From positions 160,200-224,199 of the forward strand of contig NZ_RCZA01000012.1 in the NCBI RefSeq assembly GCF_006438925.1: a stretch of DNA of 64,000 nt, given 5' to 3'. The stretch comes from Pseudomonas mandelii (GTDB lineage Bacteria > Pseudomonadota > Gammaproteobacteria > Pseudomonadales > Pseudomonadaceae). Both the position numbers and the translations under genes were made by a program. The notes beneath the pieces were generated by a model. That model worked only from the letters and a program-made list of their open reading frames with translations, was not told the origin of the DNA and ran no database searches. Shown here piece after piece: positions 52,349-61,221 of the stretch (within the stretch, counting starts at the first letter, position 1; every line of letters begins with the position of its first letter).

Positions 52349-53458
52349 TCAGATCACGATCAGGTCGGCTTGCAACGCGCCGGCCTGTTTCAGTGCTTCG
52401 AGGATGGCCATCAAGTCACCCGGCGCCGCGCCGACCTGGTTCACCGCACGCACGATTTCGTCGAGGGTGGTGCCCGGGCCGAACTTGAACATTGGCTTGG
52501 CTTCCTGCTGGGCGTTGACCCGCGAGCGCGGCACGACCGCCGTCTGCCCATTGGACAGAGGGCCGGGCTGGCTGACGATCGGGTCTTCGGTGATGGTCAC
52601 GGTCAGGCTGCCGTGGGTCACGGCGGCCGGGGAAACCTTGACGTTCTGGCCGATCACGATGGTGCCGGTCCGCGAGTTGATGATGACTTTCGCCACCGCC
52701 TGACCCGGGTCGACTTCAAGGTTCTCGATGATCGACAAATAGTCGACGCGCTGACTCGGATCGAGTGGCGCACTGACGCGAATCGAACCGCCGTCGATGG
52801 CCTGGGCAACGCCAGGGCCTAGCATGTCGTTAATCTTGTCGACGATGCGCTTGGCCGTGGTGAAGTCCGAACGGTTGAGGTTCAGCGTAAGGCTGTTGCC
52901 CTGGTTGAAACCGCTCGGCACCGAACGCTCAACCGACGCACCGCCCGGGATACGACCGGCCGACGGAACGTTGACGGTGATTTTCGAACCGTCACGACCT
53001 TCGGCGTCGAAACCGCCGACCACCAGGTTGCCCTGGGCGATCGCATAGACATTGCCGTCGATACCCTTGAGCGGCGTCAGCAGCAAGGTGCCGCCGCGCA
53101 GGCTCTTGGAGTTACCGATGGACGAGACGGTGATGTCGACCTGCTGACCTGGCTTGGCGAACGCCGGCAGATCAGCACTGATCGACACCGCCGCGACGTT
53201 CTTCAACTGCACGTTGCCCGAACCCGCCGGCACCTTGATGCCGAACTGCGAGAGCATGTTGTTGAAGGTCTGCAGGGTGAACGGGGTTTGCGTCGTCTGG
53301 TCACCGGTGCCGTTAAGTCCGACCACCAGGCCGTAGCCGATCAATTGGTTGGAACGCACACCGGAAATACTGGCTATATCCTTCAGCCGCTCGGCTTGAG
53401 CGTTGAACGCTGCGGACAGCATCAGGGCGGCCACCATCAGGTGTTTAAGATTCAACAT
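52349..53458 (-). CDS. flgI: Flagellar P-ring protein FlgI
   Basis: This is the periplasmic P-ring subunit around the rod. From ATG 53458 the protein has a signal peptide (cleavage after NAQA near residue 22) and the signature ERLKDIASISGVRSNQLIGYGLVVGLNGTGDQ. It is 369 residues, normal. A GTG two codons upstream is possible. It ends 11 bases before flgJ and starts 6 bases after flgH. Confidence 0.95.
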   Translation of the reverse strand: MLNLKHLMVAALMLSAAFNAQAERLKDIASISGVRSNQLIGYGLVVGLNGTGDQTTQTPFTLQTFNNMLSQFGIKVPAGSGNVQLKNVAAVSISADLPAFAKPGQQVDITVSSIGNSKSLRGGTLLLTPLKGIDGNVYAIAQGNLVVGGFDAEGRDGSKITVNVPSAGRIPGGASVERSVPSGFNQGNSLTLNLNRSDFTTAKRIVDKINDMLGPGVAQAIDGGSIRVSAPLDPSQRVDYLSIIENLEVDPGQAVAKVIINSRTGTIVIGQNVKVSPAAVTHGSLTVTITEDPIVSQPGPLSNGQTAVVPRSRVNAQQEAKPMFKFGPGTTLDEIVRAVNQVGAAPGDLMAILEALKQAGALQADLIVI

Positions 53459-53464
53459 AGCCAC

Positions 53465-54160
53465 CTAGAAAGGGAACAGCGGGCTGAGGAAGAAACGGTC
53501 GAACCAGCCTGGCTGACTCGCATCGGCAAACGAACCGGTGCCCGAATAGGTGATGCGTGCATCGGCGATACGGGTCGACGAAACGGTGTTGTCCGTCGCG
53601 ATGTCATCGGCGCGAACGAGCCCTGCAATCCGTACCAGTTCGTCACCGGTATTGAGGGTCATCCACTTCTCGCCGCGCACGGCGATGATGCCGTTGGGCA
53701 ACACGTCGGCAACGGTCACGGTGATCGAGCCGGTCAGGCTGTTGCCCTGTCCTGCCTTGCTGTCACCCTTGGTCGCGCGGTCGCCGCTGTAGCTGGCATC
53801 CAGACTCAGGTCGCCGCTGCCGAGCGGGTTATTCACGTTGGGTGTACTGCCGAACAATGAGGACAGGCCAATGCTGGTCTTGCTGGTCTTGCCGACCTGG
53901 GAATTGGCGTTTTTGCTGGCCTGGGTCTTCTCGTTCAAGGTGATGGTGATGATGTCACCGACCCGGAACGCCTTGCGGTCGCTGTACAGGTTCTGTTCGA
54001 AACCGGCCTGGTAGATCGAGCCATTATTGGCGGCAGCCGGCAGCGGCGTGCGCGGTAACACCGGAGCGTAGTAGGGGTCATTGGGCTTGGGCGTCGGACC
54101 GACGCAACCCGAAAGCGCGGCGATCCCACTCAGTGCCAGAACAGATACATAGCGATTCAT
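53465..54160 (-). CDS. flgH: Flagellar L-ring lipoprotein FlgH
   Basis: This is the outer-membrane ring lipoprotein. The 231-residue precursor has a lipobox ending LSGC at about residue 19 and the FlgH motifs FRVGDIITITLNEKTQASKNA and WMTLNTGDELVRIAGLVRADDI. It lies between flgG and flgI. Confidence 0.95.
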   Translation of the reverse strand: MNRYVSVLALSGIAALSGCVGPTPKPNDPYYAPVLPRTPLPAAANNGSIYQAGFEQNLYSDRKAFRVGDIITITLNEKTQASKNANSQVGKTSKTSIGLSSLFGSTPNVNNPLGSGDLSLDASYSGDRATKGDSKAGQGNSLTGSITVTVADVLPNGIIAVRGEKWMTLNTGDELVRIAGLVRADDIATDNTVSSTRIADARITYSGTGSFADASQPGWFDRFFLSPLFPF

Positions 54161-54212
54161 GACCCTACCTCACGGTGTTGCAGGCGACCTGATGGCCGCC
54201 TCATAGACTTGA

Positions 54213-54998
54213 TTACAGATTCTGCGTTACGAACGAGAGCATCTGGTCGGCGGTGGAGATCACCTTGGAGTTCATCTCGTAAGCGCGCTGAGTGGTGATC
54301 ATGTTGACCATCTCTTCAACGGTGCTGACGTTCGAGGTTTCCAGAGTGTTCTGCAACGTGGTGCCGAAACCGGCCAGGCCCGGGGTACCGACTTGCGGCG
54401 CGCCGCTGGCAGCGGTTTCCTGGAACAGGTTGTTGCCCACAGCCTGCAGACCGGCCGGGTTGATGAAGTCGGCGGTTTGCAGGTTGCCGATCACCTGGGA
54501 TGCCGGGTTGCCGGCAACGGTGATGGACACGGTGCCGTCGCGACCGACAGTGAAGGTCTGGGCATCGTTCGGGATGACAATGGCCGGTTCCAGGGCGAAG
54601 CCGCTGGCGTTCACGATCTGACCGTTGGAGTCCAGGTGGAACGTACCGTCACGGGTGTAGGAAGTCGTGCCGTCCGGCTGCAGAATCTGGAAGAAACCGC
54701 GACCGTCGATGGCCATGTCCAACGGCTGCTCAGTGGTTTGCAGGCTGCCGGCGGTGAAGTTTTTCTGGGTGCCGACAATGCGCACACCGGTACCCACTTG
54801 CAGACCCGACGGCAGTTCGCTGTCCTGGGTCGACTGGGCGCCTGGCTGGCGCTTGATCTGGTAGAGCAAGTCCTGGAACTCGGCGCGGTCACGTTTGAAA
54901 CCCGTGGTCGACACGTTGGCCAGGTTGTTGGAAATGGTCGTCAGGTTGGTGTCCTGGGCGGACAGACCTGTTTTGGCAACCCATAGAGCCGGAAGCAT
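54213..54998 (-). CDS. flgG: Distal rod protein FlgG
   Basis: The 261-residue protein begins MLPALWVAKTGLSAQDTNLTTISNNLANVSTTGFKRD and ends with the rod-family C-terminal helix (VNMITTQRAYEMNSKVISTADQMLSFVTQNL). It is the usual length. GAGGAG lies ahead of the ATG, 45 bases after flgF. Confidence 0.96.
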   Translation of the reverse strand: MLPALWVAKTGLSAQDTNLTTISNNLANVSTTGFKRDRAEFQDLLYQIKRQPGAQSTQDSELPSGLQVGTGVRIVGTQKNFTAGSLQTTEQPLDMAIDGRGFFQILQPDGTTSYTRDGTFHLDSNGQIVNASGFALEPAIVIPNDAQTFTVGRDGTVSITVAGNPASQVIGNLQTADFINPAGLQAVGNNLFQETAASGAPQVGTPGLAGFGTTLQNTLETSNVSTVEEMVNMITTQRAYEMNSKVISTADQMLSFVTQNL

Positions 54999-55043
54999 TC
55001 GATTCTCCTCGTGCGCCTGTTTTACGGCGCGACGTTCTGATAA

Positions 55044-55784
55044 TTAGCTGATCTGCAAGACCCGAGCCATGGCCTGGTCATCGTCTTTGGCGGTGTTCAT
55101 CATCTTGATGTGCAGCTCGAACTGCTTGGCCAGGGCCAGCACCGAAGTCATCTCTTCCACGGCGTTGACGTTGCTCGACTCAAGGAAACCCGAGACCAGT
55201 TTGACGTCGGCATCGGCTTGCGCCGGCTTGCCGTCCTTGGTGTGGATCGAACCGTCCAGGCCTTTGGTCATGTTCTTGAAGTCTGGGTTGACCAGTTTGA
55301 TGCGGTCGACTTCCGCCATCACGCGGGGACCTTCGCCCATCGCACGAATGCTGATGGTGCCGTCCTCGCCCACTTCGATTTGCTGCTCGGGCGGCACGGC
55401 AATCGGCCCGCCATTGCCCATCACCGGCATACCGTTGCCGGCCCGCAGCACGCCCAGGGCGTCGACATTCAGGCTACCGGTGCGCACGTAGCTTTCGCCG
55501 CCGTCAGGGTTCTGCACGGCGATCCAGCCATTGCCTTGCACCGCGACATCGAGGTCGCGACCGGTTTGAACCAAGGCGCCCGGAGAGAAGTCGGTGGCCG
55601 GACGTTCGGACAGGGCAAACGCACGCGCCGGAAAGCTGTCGCCGAACACCGGTATCGAACGAGCCTGCTCCAGGTCTTTCTGGAAGCCGTTGGTGGAGAT
55701 GTTCGCCAGGTTGTTGGCATGAGCCTTCTGCGCCAGTGCATTCTGGCTGGCGCCGGTCATTGCCACATAAAGGTACTTGTCCAC
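55044..55784 (-). CDS. flgF: Proximal rod protein FlgF
   Basis: The 246-residue rod protein starts at a GTG (55784) with GAGGA 7 bases upstream, reading VDKYLYVAMTGASQNALAQKAHANNLANISTNGFQKD. The C-terminus has the rod signature (EEMTSVLALAKQFELHIKMMNTA). It is the first gene of flgFGHIJKL here. flgBCDE, which usually lie just upstream, are absent; phhR is the neighbour instead. Confidence 0.93.
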   Translation of the reverse strand: MDKYLYVAMTGASQNALAQKAHANNLANISTNGFQKDLEQARSIPVFGDSFPARAFALSERPATDFSPGALVQTGRDLDVAVQGNGWIAVQNPDGGESYVRTGSLNVDALGVLRAGNGMPVMGNGGPIAVPPEQQIEVGEDGTISIRAMGEGPRVMAEVDRIKLVNPDFKNMTKGLDGSIHTKDGKPAQADADVKLVSGFLESSNVNAVEEMTSVLALAKQFELHIKMMNTAKDDDQAMARVLQIS

Positions 55785-55840
55785 GCTCTTTCCTCTGCAT
55801 GCCGGACGTTTGCCGCCCACTGCTGTACTGCTGAGCCACA

Positions 55841-55857
55841 AGCAATTTGCAGACCAA
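55841..55857 (-). promoter_or_regulatory. Candidate sigma-54 promoter of flgF
   Basis: TTGGTCTGCAAATTGCT on the minus strand has GG-N10-GC spacing and a perfect TTGC box, though the -24 box deviates (TGGTCT). It lies 57 bases before the flgF GTG. Confidence 0.5.
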
Positions 55858-55997
55858 CTTTTTTCTGGCGGCTCAGGGCCCGGCAAACAAAGGACTTGAG
55901 GGGTTCAGGAGGGTTTGGAGGATTGTGTCGAAGACGAAAAACCGGCGGTGTTATGCCGCTTCGCGGCAAGTGCCGACTCTTAGGCTCAACGCGTTGT

Positions 55998-56145
55998 TGT
56001 AGCAGCTGTCGAGCTTGCGAGGCTGCGTTCGGCTGCGCAGCAGTCGTGAATTCAGGCGCTTCGGTTCTTCAGGTAAACCGCATACATAGGGTTTACGACG
56101 GCTTCGCCGCCGAACGCAGCCTCGCGGTGCTCGGCAGCTGCTACA
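55998..56145. repeat. REP/BIME-type inverted repeat between phhR and flgF
   Basis: Two imperfect arms starting TGTAGCAGCTG face each other across about 75 bases that include a second hairpin (GACGGCTTCGCCGCC). The arms belong to the same family as 2095-2202. The element begins 3 bases beyond the phhR stop. The remaining bases of the 55785-56148 interval hold the flgF promoter candidate and no gene that I can support. Confidence 0.8.
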
Positions 56146-56148
56146 GGG

Positions 56149-57714
56149 CTATGCGCTGCCGGGTTCTTTGCCGACTTCGTACTCGCGCAACTTATTGGCA
56201 ATGGTCGTATGCGAAACCCCCAGCCGCTTACCCAGTTGGCGACTGCTCGGATGCTCGGAGTACAAGCGTTCAAGCACCGCTTTCTCGAAACGCCCGACAA
56301 TCTCGTCCAACCCGCCCTCGAGCGAGAAATCGCCAAGTGGCTGACGCACGCCGTAGTCCGGCAGGCGAATATGTTCGGCCTTGACGGTCCCGCCTTCGCA
56401 CAAGGAAACCGCCTGGAACAACACATTTTCCAATTGCCGAACGTTGCCCGGCCAGTGGTAATGACTGAGCCGTTCCATCGCCGCTGGCGCCAGTTTCGGC
56501 AGCGGGCAACCGATCTGCCGACTGGCCTGATCGAGGAAGTGTTCTACCAGCGGCGTCAAACCATCGAGGCATTCGCGCAGTGGCGGGATGTGCAGTGAAA
56601 GCACGTTCAAGCGGTGATACAAATCCTGGCGAAATTCACCGCGCGCGCACAACTCGGACAGGTCGACCTGCGTCGCGCAGATCACCCGCACATCCAGATA
56701 AACCTCTTCATCGCTGCCTACACGACGGAAGCAACCGTCCTGCAGGAAACGCAGCAATTTCACCTGTAAACGCGGGCTCATTTCCCCGACACCATCGAGA
56801 AACAGCGTACCGCCCGCCGTCAACTCCAGCAGACCGAGCTTGCCTTCGGCCCGCGCGCCTTCGAAAGCGCCGGGGCCGTAGCCGAACAGCTCCGTCTCAG
56901 CCATGGATTCCGGCAGGCCGGCGCAGTTGAGCGCCATCAACGGTGACTGCCCTCGCGGACTCGCCAGGTGGCAGGCGCGCGCCAACAACTCTTTTCCCGT
57001 ACCGGTTTCACCTTCTATTAATAGCGGCGCATCCAGCGGCGCCATGCGTCGGGCTTCGCGAACCACCGCGGCCATCACCTTCGAGCTTTGGAAAATGCTG
57101 TCGAAACCTCGCAGTTCCTGCTTGCGCACGTTATAGATGCGTTCACCGACCCGGTCGGCGCGGTGCAGCGTGAGAACCGCGCCGGCCATGGCTTCGCTGT
57201 CGTCGTGCTCTGATTGCAGCGGCGCGATGTCGGCGAGAAACACGTCGCCCTTCACCTTCACCCGCAACCCGTTGATCCGCGACTTGTTGGCGCGCACCAG
57301 TTCTGGCAAGTCGAAATCCTCCGCGTAACGCGACAGCGGAATCCCCGGCACCTCGTCTACCCGCACGCCGAGCAACTGCGCCGCCGCGCGGTTGGCCGCA
57401 ACGATCGAGCCACCCATATCGATCGACAGCACCGGAAACTCCAAGGCGCCGAGCAACGCATTGAGCTCCATGTGCCGACGTTCGCTGGGCATCAGCCCTA
57501 CACGCTTGACGCCAAACACCCCAGCAATCGATTCGAATTTCGGACGCAACGCCTGGAACTGAATGTTGATCAGGTTCGGGCAATTCAGGTAGATCGCGTT
57601 GCCATGCTCACCGCCGACCTCGCCGCGAGCGACGTTGATCCCGTACTCCACCAGCAGGTTGAGAATGTCGCGCAGGATGCCGATGCGGTTCTGGCAATGG
57701 ACTTTGATACGCAT
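56149..57714 (-). CDS. phhR: Aromatic amino acid regulator PhhR (TyrR family)
   Basis: PhhR activates the phenylalanine/tyrosine catabolic genes. From ATG 57714 (521 residues) it has an N-terminal ACT domain (MRIKVHCQNRIGILRDIL), a PAS domain, an AAA+ domain with GETGTGKE near residue 237, and a C-terminal helix-turn-helix (RLGVSHTTIANKLREY). The sigma-54 loop reads GAFEGA, not GAFTGA, as expected for TyrR-type proteins that work with sigma-70. It is divergent from phhA. Confidence 0.93.
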   Translation of the reverse strand: MRIKVHCQNRIGILRDILNLLVEYGINVARGEVGGEHGNAIYLNCPNLINIQFQALRPKFESIAGVFGVKRVGLMPSERRHMELNALLGALEFPVLSIDMGGSIVAANRAAAQLLGVRVDEVPGIPLSRYAEDFDLPELVRANKSRINGLRVKVKGDVFLADIAPLQSEHDDSEAMAGAVLTLHRADRVGERIYNVRKQELRGFDSIFQSSKVMAAVVREARRMAPLDAPLLIEGETGTGKELLARACHLASPRGQSPLMALNCAGLPESMAETELFGYGPGAFEGARAEGKLGLLELTAGGTLFLDGVGEMSPRLQVKLLRFLQDGCFRRVGSDEEVYLDVRVICATQVDLSELCARGEFRQDLYHRLNVLSLHIPPLRECLDGLTPLVEHFLDQASRQIGCPLPKLAPAAMERLSHYHWPGNVRQLENVLFQAVSLCEGGTVKAEHIRLPDYGVRQPLGDFSLEGGLDEIVGRFEKAVLERLYSEHPSSRQLGKRLGVSHTTIANKLREYEVGKEPGSA

Positions 57715-57855
57715 ATAAAGGCCCGAAACAGGAGAGATCGAGGGCCTGAGCAAAGATTTTTCTGCACAGGCGCCAACTTAGTCGTCAAGATTATGTGACA
57801 CCCGCACGCCATTTCAAACCCGAAAATCTCAATCCCTGCGCCATAGCGACCGATC

Positions 57856-57873
57856 CGTAACGAAAACTTTACG
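57856..57873. promoter_or_regulatory. PhhR/TyrR-box upstream of phhA
   Basis: CGTAAC-GAAAAC-TTTACG is a near-palindrome matching the TyrR-family pattern TGTAAA-N6-TTTACA. It lies in the divergent phhR-phhA interval, 122 bases before the phhA start. Confidence 0.65.
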
Positions 57874-57994
57874 AAAATCGATGAATTTTCCTACGCACGA
57901 CGCGACCCGCGTGCTGCAACACTGCATTTCTTGAGGTATTTCTAGGTCCATAGCAGGACATAACAAGAACGAAATCCCCTAGCAGGAGAGCAGC

Positions 57995-58780
57995 ATGAAG
58001 CAGACGCAATACGTGGCTCGCGAGCCCGATGCGCAAGGTTTTATCGACTACCCCGCCGAAGAACATGCGGTGTGGAACACGCTGATTACTCGCCAACTGA
58101 AAGTGATCGAGGGTCGTGCGTGCCAGGAATATCTGGACGGTATCGAAAAACTCGGTCTGCCCCACGACCGCATTCCGCAACTCGGTGAAATCAACAAAGT
58201 CCTCGGTGAAACCACCGGCTGGCAGGTCGCCCGGGTACCCGCACTAATCCCGTTCCAGACCTTTTTCGAATTGCTCGCCAACAAGCAGTTTCCGGTGGCG
58301 ACGTTTATTCGTACCCGCGAAGAGCTGGATTACCTGCAAGAGCCGGACATTTTCCACGAGATTTTTGGCCACTGCCCGCTGCTGACCAACCCTTGGTTCG
58401 CCGAATTCACCCACACCTACGGCAAACTTGGCCTACAGGCTTCCAAGGAAGAACGCGTGTACCTGGCGCGCTTGTACTGGATGACCATCGAGTTTGGCCT
58501 GGTCGATACACCAGAAGGCCAGCGCATTTACGGCGGCGGCATTCTCTCCTCGCCGAAAGAAACCGTTTACTGCCTGTCGGACGAACCTGAGCATCAGGCC
58601 TTCGATCCACTGGAATGCATGCGCACGCCCTACCGCATCGACATTCTGCAACCGCTGTACTTTGTCCTGCCAAACCTCAAGCGCCTGTTCGATCTCGCCC
58701 ACGAAGACATCATGGGCATGGTCAAGCAAGGCATGCAGCTGGGCTTGCACACACCAAAATTCCCGCCAAAGGCTGCGTGA
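57995..58780 (+). CDS. phhA: Phenylalanine 4-monooxygenase PhhA
   Basis: PhhA hydroxylates phenylalanine to tyrosine using tetrahydropterin and O2. The 261-residue bacterial-type enzyme has the iron ligands His121 and His126 in HEIFGH and Glu166 in YWMTIEFGL. The ATG follows AGGAGAGCAGC. It is the first gene of phhABC and is expected to be PhhR-activated. Confidence 0.97.
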   Translation: MKQTQYVAREPDAQGFIDYPAEEHAVWNTLITRQLKVIEGRACQEYLDGIEKLGLPHDRIPQLGEINKVLGETTGWQVARVPALIPFQTFFELLANKQFPVATFIRTREELDYLQEPDIFHEIFGHCPLLTNPWFAEFTHTYGKLGLQASKEERVYLARLYWMTIEFGLVDTPEGQRIYGGGILSSPKETVYCLSDEPEHQAFDPLECMRTPYRIDILQPLYFVLPNLKRLFDLAHEDIMGMVKQGMQLGLHTPKFPPKAA

Positions 58781-58884
58781 TCCGCAGCTTTTAGAATCAA
58801 GTGAGCCTGTCAGGAACCGACGCTTTGGTTTAGCGTGGTGACAATGACGGCCGATTTCCAATAATTCGATTTCAGGAACCCATC

Positions 58885-59241
58885 ATGTCCACATTGAACC
58901 AAGCCCACTGCGAAGCCTGCCGCGCCGATGCCCCTCAGGTCAGCGACGAAGAACTGCCGGTACTGATCAAGCAGATTCCTGACTGGAACATTGAAGTGCG
59001 CGACAGCGTGATGCAGCTGGAAAAAGTTTTCCTGTTCAAGAACTTCAAGCACGCCCTGGCGTTCACCAACGCCGTCGGTGAAATCTCCGAGGCTGAAGGT
59101 CACCACCCGGGCCTGCTGACCGAGTGGGGCAAAGTCACCGTGACCTGGTGGAGCCACTCCATCAAAGGCCTGCACCGCAATGATTTCATCATGGCCGCGC
59201 GCACTGACGAAGTGGCCAAGGACGCCGAGGGCCGCAAATAA
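58885..59241 (+). CDS. phhB: Pterin-4a-carbinolamine dehydratase PhhB
   Basis: PhhB recycles the 4a-hydroxy-tetrahydropterin formed by PhhA. The 118-residue protein has the family signature EAEGHHPGLLTEWGKVTVTWWSH. It lies 104 bases after phhA, and its stop codon overlaps the start of the aminotransferase (TAATG). Confidence 0.97.
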   Translation: MSTLNQAHCEACRADAPQVSDEELPVLIKQIPDWNIEVRDSVMQLEKVFLFKNFKHALAFTNAVGEISEAEGHHPGLLTEWGKVTVTWWSHSIKGLHRNDFIMAARTDEVAKDAEGRK

Positions 59242-60434
59242 TGCATTTCGACGCCATCGGTCGAGTACCCGGCGACCCGATTCTCGGCCTGATGGAGGCC
59301 TATGCGCAGGACCCCAACCCGCGCAAATTCGACCTCGGCGTGGGCGTCTATAAAGATGCCCAGGGCCTGACACCGATTCCCCAGTCCGTGAAGCTGGCCG
59401 AGCAGCGCATGGTGGATCGGCAGACCACCAAGACCTACATCGGTGGTCACGGTGAACCGGCGTTCGGCAAGGCCATCGTTGAATTGGTGCTAGGTGCCGA
59501 TTCGTCGTTGATCTCCGAACAACGGACCGGCGCGACGCAAACGCCGGGCGGCACCGGCGCGCTGCGCTTGAGCGCCGATTTTATCGCCCAGTGCCTGCCG
59601 GGCCGTGGCGTGTGGCTGAGCAACCCGACCTGGCCGATCCACGAAACCATCTTCGCGGCAGCCGGGGTCAAGGTCAGTCACTACCCGTATGTTGGCAGCG
59701 ATAACCGCCTCGACGTCGAAGCGATGCTCGCAGTACTCAACGAAGCGCCGAAGGGCGATGTGGTGCTGCTGCACGCCTGCTGCCACAACCCGACCGGTTT
59801 CGATCTGTCCCATGACGACTGGCGCCGGGTGCTGGACGTGGTGCGCAGTCGCGATCTGGTGCCACTGATCGACTTCGCCTACCAAGGCTTCGGCGATGGC
59901 CTGGAACAGGACGCCTGGTCGACCCGGTTGTTCGCTGCCGCGTTGCCGGAAGTGCTGATCACTAGTTCCTGCTCGAAGAACTTCGGCCTGTACCGCGACC
60001 GCACCGGCGCGCTGATTGTCTGCGCGAAAACCGCTGACAAGCTGGTGGATATCCGCAGCCAACTGGCCCACATCGCCCGCAACCTGTGGTCGACACCACC
60101 GGATCATGGCGCTGCTGTGGTAGCGACCATCCTCGGTGATCCGGAGCTGAAAAGCCTCTGGACCGACGAAGTGGAAGCCATGCGTTTGCGTATCGCCCAA
60201 CTGCGCAGCGGTTTGGTTGAAGCGCTTGAACCTCATGGTTTGCGCGAGCGCTTTGCGCACATCGGCGTACAGCGCGGGATGTTTTCCTACACCGGTTTGA
60301 CGCCGGACCAGGTCAAACAACTGCGCGATCATCACAGCGTTTACATGGTCAACTCAGGCCGGGCCAACGTGGCCGGGATTGATGCAACGCGTCTGGACCT
60401 GCTGGCCGAGGCAATCGCCGAAGTCTGCAAGTAA
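59241..60434 (+). CDS. phhC: Aromatic amino acid aminotransferase PhhC
   Basis: This is a class I PLP aminotransferase of 397 residues with the Schiff-base lysine in SSCSKNFGLYRDRTGAL and NPTWPIHETIF, HACCHNPTGFD. It converts tyrosine to 4-hydroxyphenylpyruvate in the phh pathway. The one-base overlap with phhB indicates coupling. Confidence 0.95.
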   Translation: MHFDAIGRVPGDPILGLMEAYAQDPNPRKFDLGVGVYKDAQGLTPIPQSVKLAEQRMVDRQTTKTYIGGHGEPAFGKAIVELVLGADSSLISEQRTGATQTPGGTGALRLSADFIAQCLPGRGVWLSNPTWPIHETIFAAAGVKVSHYPYVGSDNRLDVEAMLAVLNEAPKGDVVLLHACCHNPTGFDLSHDDWRRVLDVVRSRDLVPLIDFAYQGFGDGLEQDAWSTRLFAAALPEVLITSSCSKNFGLYRDRTGALIVCAKTADKLVDIRSQLAHIARNLWSTPPDHGAAVVATILGDPELKSLWTDEVEAMRLRIAQLRSGLVEALEPHGLRERFAHIGVQRGMFSYTGLTPDQVKQLRDHHSVYMVNSGRANVAGIDATRLDLLAEAIAEVCK

Positions 60435-60460
60435 CCATCAAACCCTGCACAGCCCCTCCC

Positions 60461-60550
60461 TGTGGGAGCGAGCCTGCTCGCGAAGGCGGAGTGTCAGTCG
60501 ACATCAACATTGACTGATCCAGCGCATTCGCGAGCAGGCTCGCTCCCACA
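60461..60550. repeat. REP pair after phhC
   Basis: TGTGGGAGCGAGCCTGCTCG and its inverse complement (24-base arms) face each other across about 42 bases, a very common Pseudomonas REP type. It may end phhABC transcription. The rest of 60435-60713 shows no gene. Confidence 0.9.
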
Positions 60551-60713
60551 TTTGTTTTGTGTCGCCCCTCTTGCAGACCTGTCTTGACAACCCCATCCGT
60601 CGCAACAATTGGATATAAAAGTCTATTTGTCATTTCTTCTGCTGTATCCTCCCCAAGCTTTTTAAAAGCGCGGATCTACCAGATCTATCAACAGACTTTG
60701 CGAGGAGCGCGAT

Positions 60714-60845
60714 ATGCACGAGATCCCTAATCTCCCCTTCCCAAGCCTGCACGAAACTGAGCAGACGCCCACGCACCAAGCCGGTGCCCAACAGCCCGAG
60801 CCGAAAGAAGCCACTGAACGCCGCAAGGCCGACAGCGAAGACTGA
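60714..60845 (+). CDS. Hypothetical 43-residue protein
   Basis: The frame ATG CAC GAG (MHEIPNLPFPSLHETEQ) runs to TGA at 60843-60845 and has GAGGAGC 7 bases upstream. The C-terminus is highly charged (EATERRKADSED). No family is recognised; the strong ribosome site and biased composition support translation. Confidence 0.55.
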   Translation: MHEIPNLPFPSLHETEQTPTHQAGAQQPEPKEATERRKADSED

Positions 60846-60865
60846 TTCACCTGCAATGCCAGACC

Positions 60866-60897
60866 GTGTGGAAAGCGCTAACATGCGCTTTCCACAC
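60866..60897. other. Perfect 13-bp hairpin between two small ORFs
   Basis: GTGTGGAAAGCGC, six bases, then GCGCTTTCCACAC. It lies 20 bases after the 43-residue ORF and 22 before the next start. There is no T-tract, so it could be a terminator of unusual form or a protein-binding site. Confidence 0.6.
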
Positions 60898-60919
60898 CGC
60901 CTGAATCCCGAGCCCCACC

Positions 60920-61117
60920 ATGACCGACGACTTCAGCCCTACTTTTGACGAAGCTCAGCAAGCCAGCGTCTTGATCGGCACCACCGAGAAGATGATCGAG
61001 ATCTGGAATCGCCTTTCCCCCGAGAAACGCGCCGCGCTGCTCGCCCGCTTCGGTACCGAAGAAAACGCCCTGGCCGCCCTGGTCACCACGCACCTGGTCG
61101 CTCCCGCCAAACCCTGA
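60920..61117 (+). CDS. Hypothetical 65-residue protein
   Basis: MTDDFSPTFDEAQQASVLIG onward, an acidic helical small protein with LSPEKRAALLARFGTEENALAALV. The family is not recognised. No clear Shine-Dalgarno sequence precedes the ATG (CCCGAGCCCCACC). It stands alone between a hairpin and the MFS gene. Confidence 0.6.
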   Translation: MTDDFSPTFDEAQQASVLIGTTEKMIEIWNRLSPEKRAALLARFGTEENALAALVTTHLVAPAKP

Positions 61118-61221
61118 TCCCCCCCATCTGGCAAATAGTTTTACTTTTTCCACGACCCGCAGCCGCTCGCGCCGCTATCATAAGCAGCCTATCTATCCTG
61201 CTTCCCCGTGGATCTTTACCC

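Noticed and set aside
55784..55886. N-terminal extension of FlgF upstream of the GTG at 55784
   Set aside because: The extension runs through the promoter and leader region and does not resemble rod proteins; GTG 55784 gives the family N-terminus.
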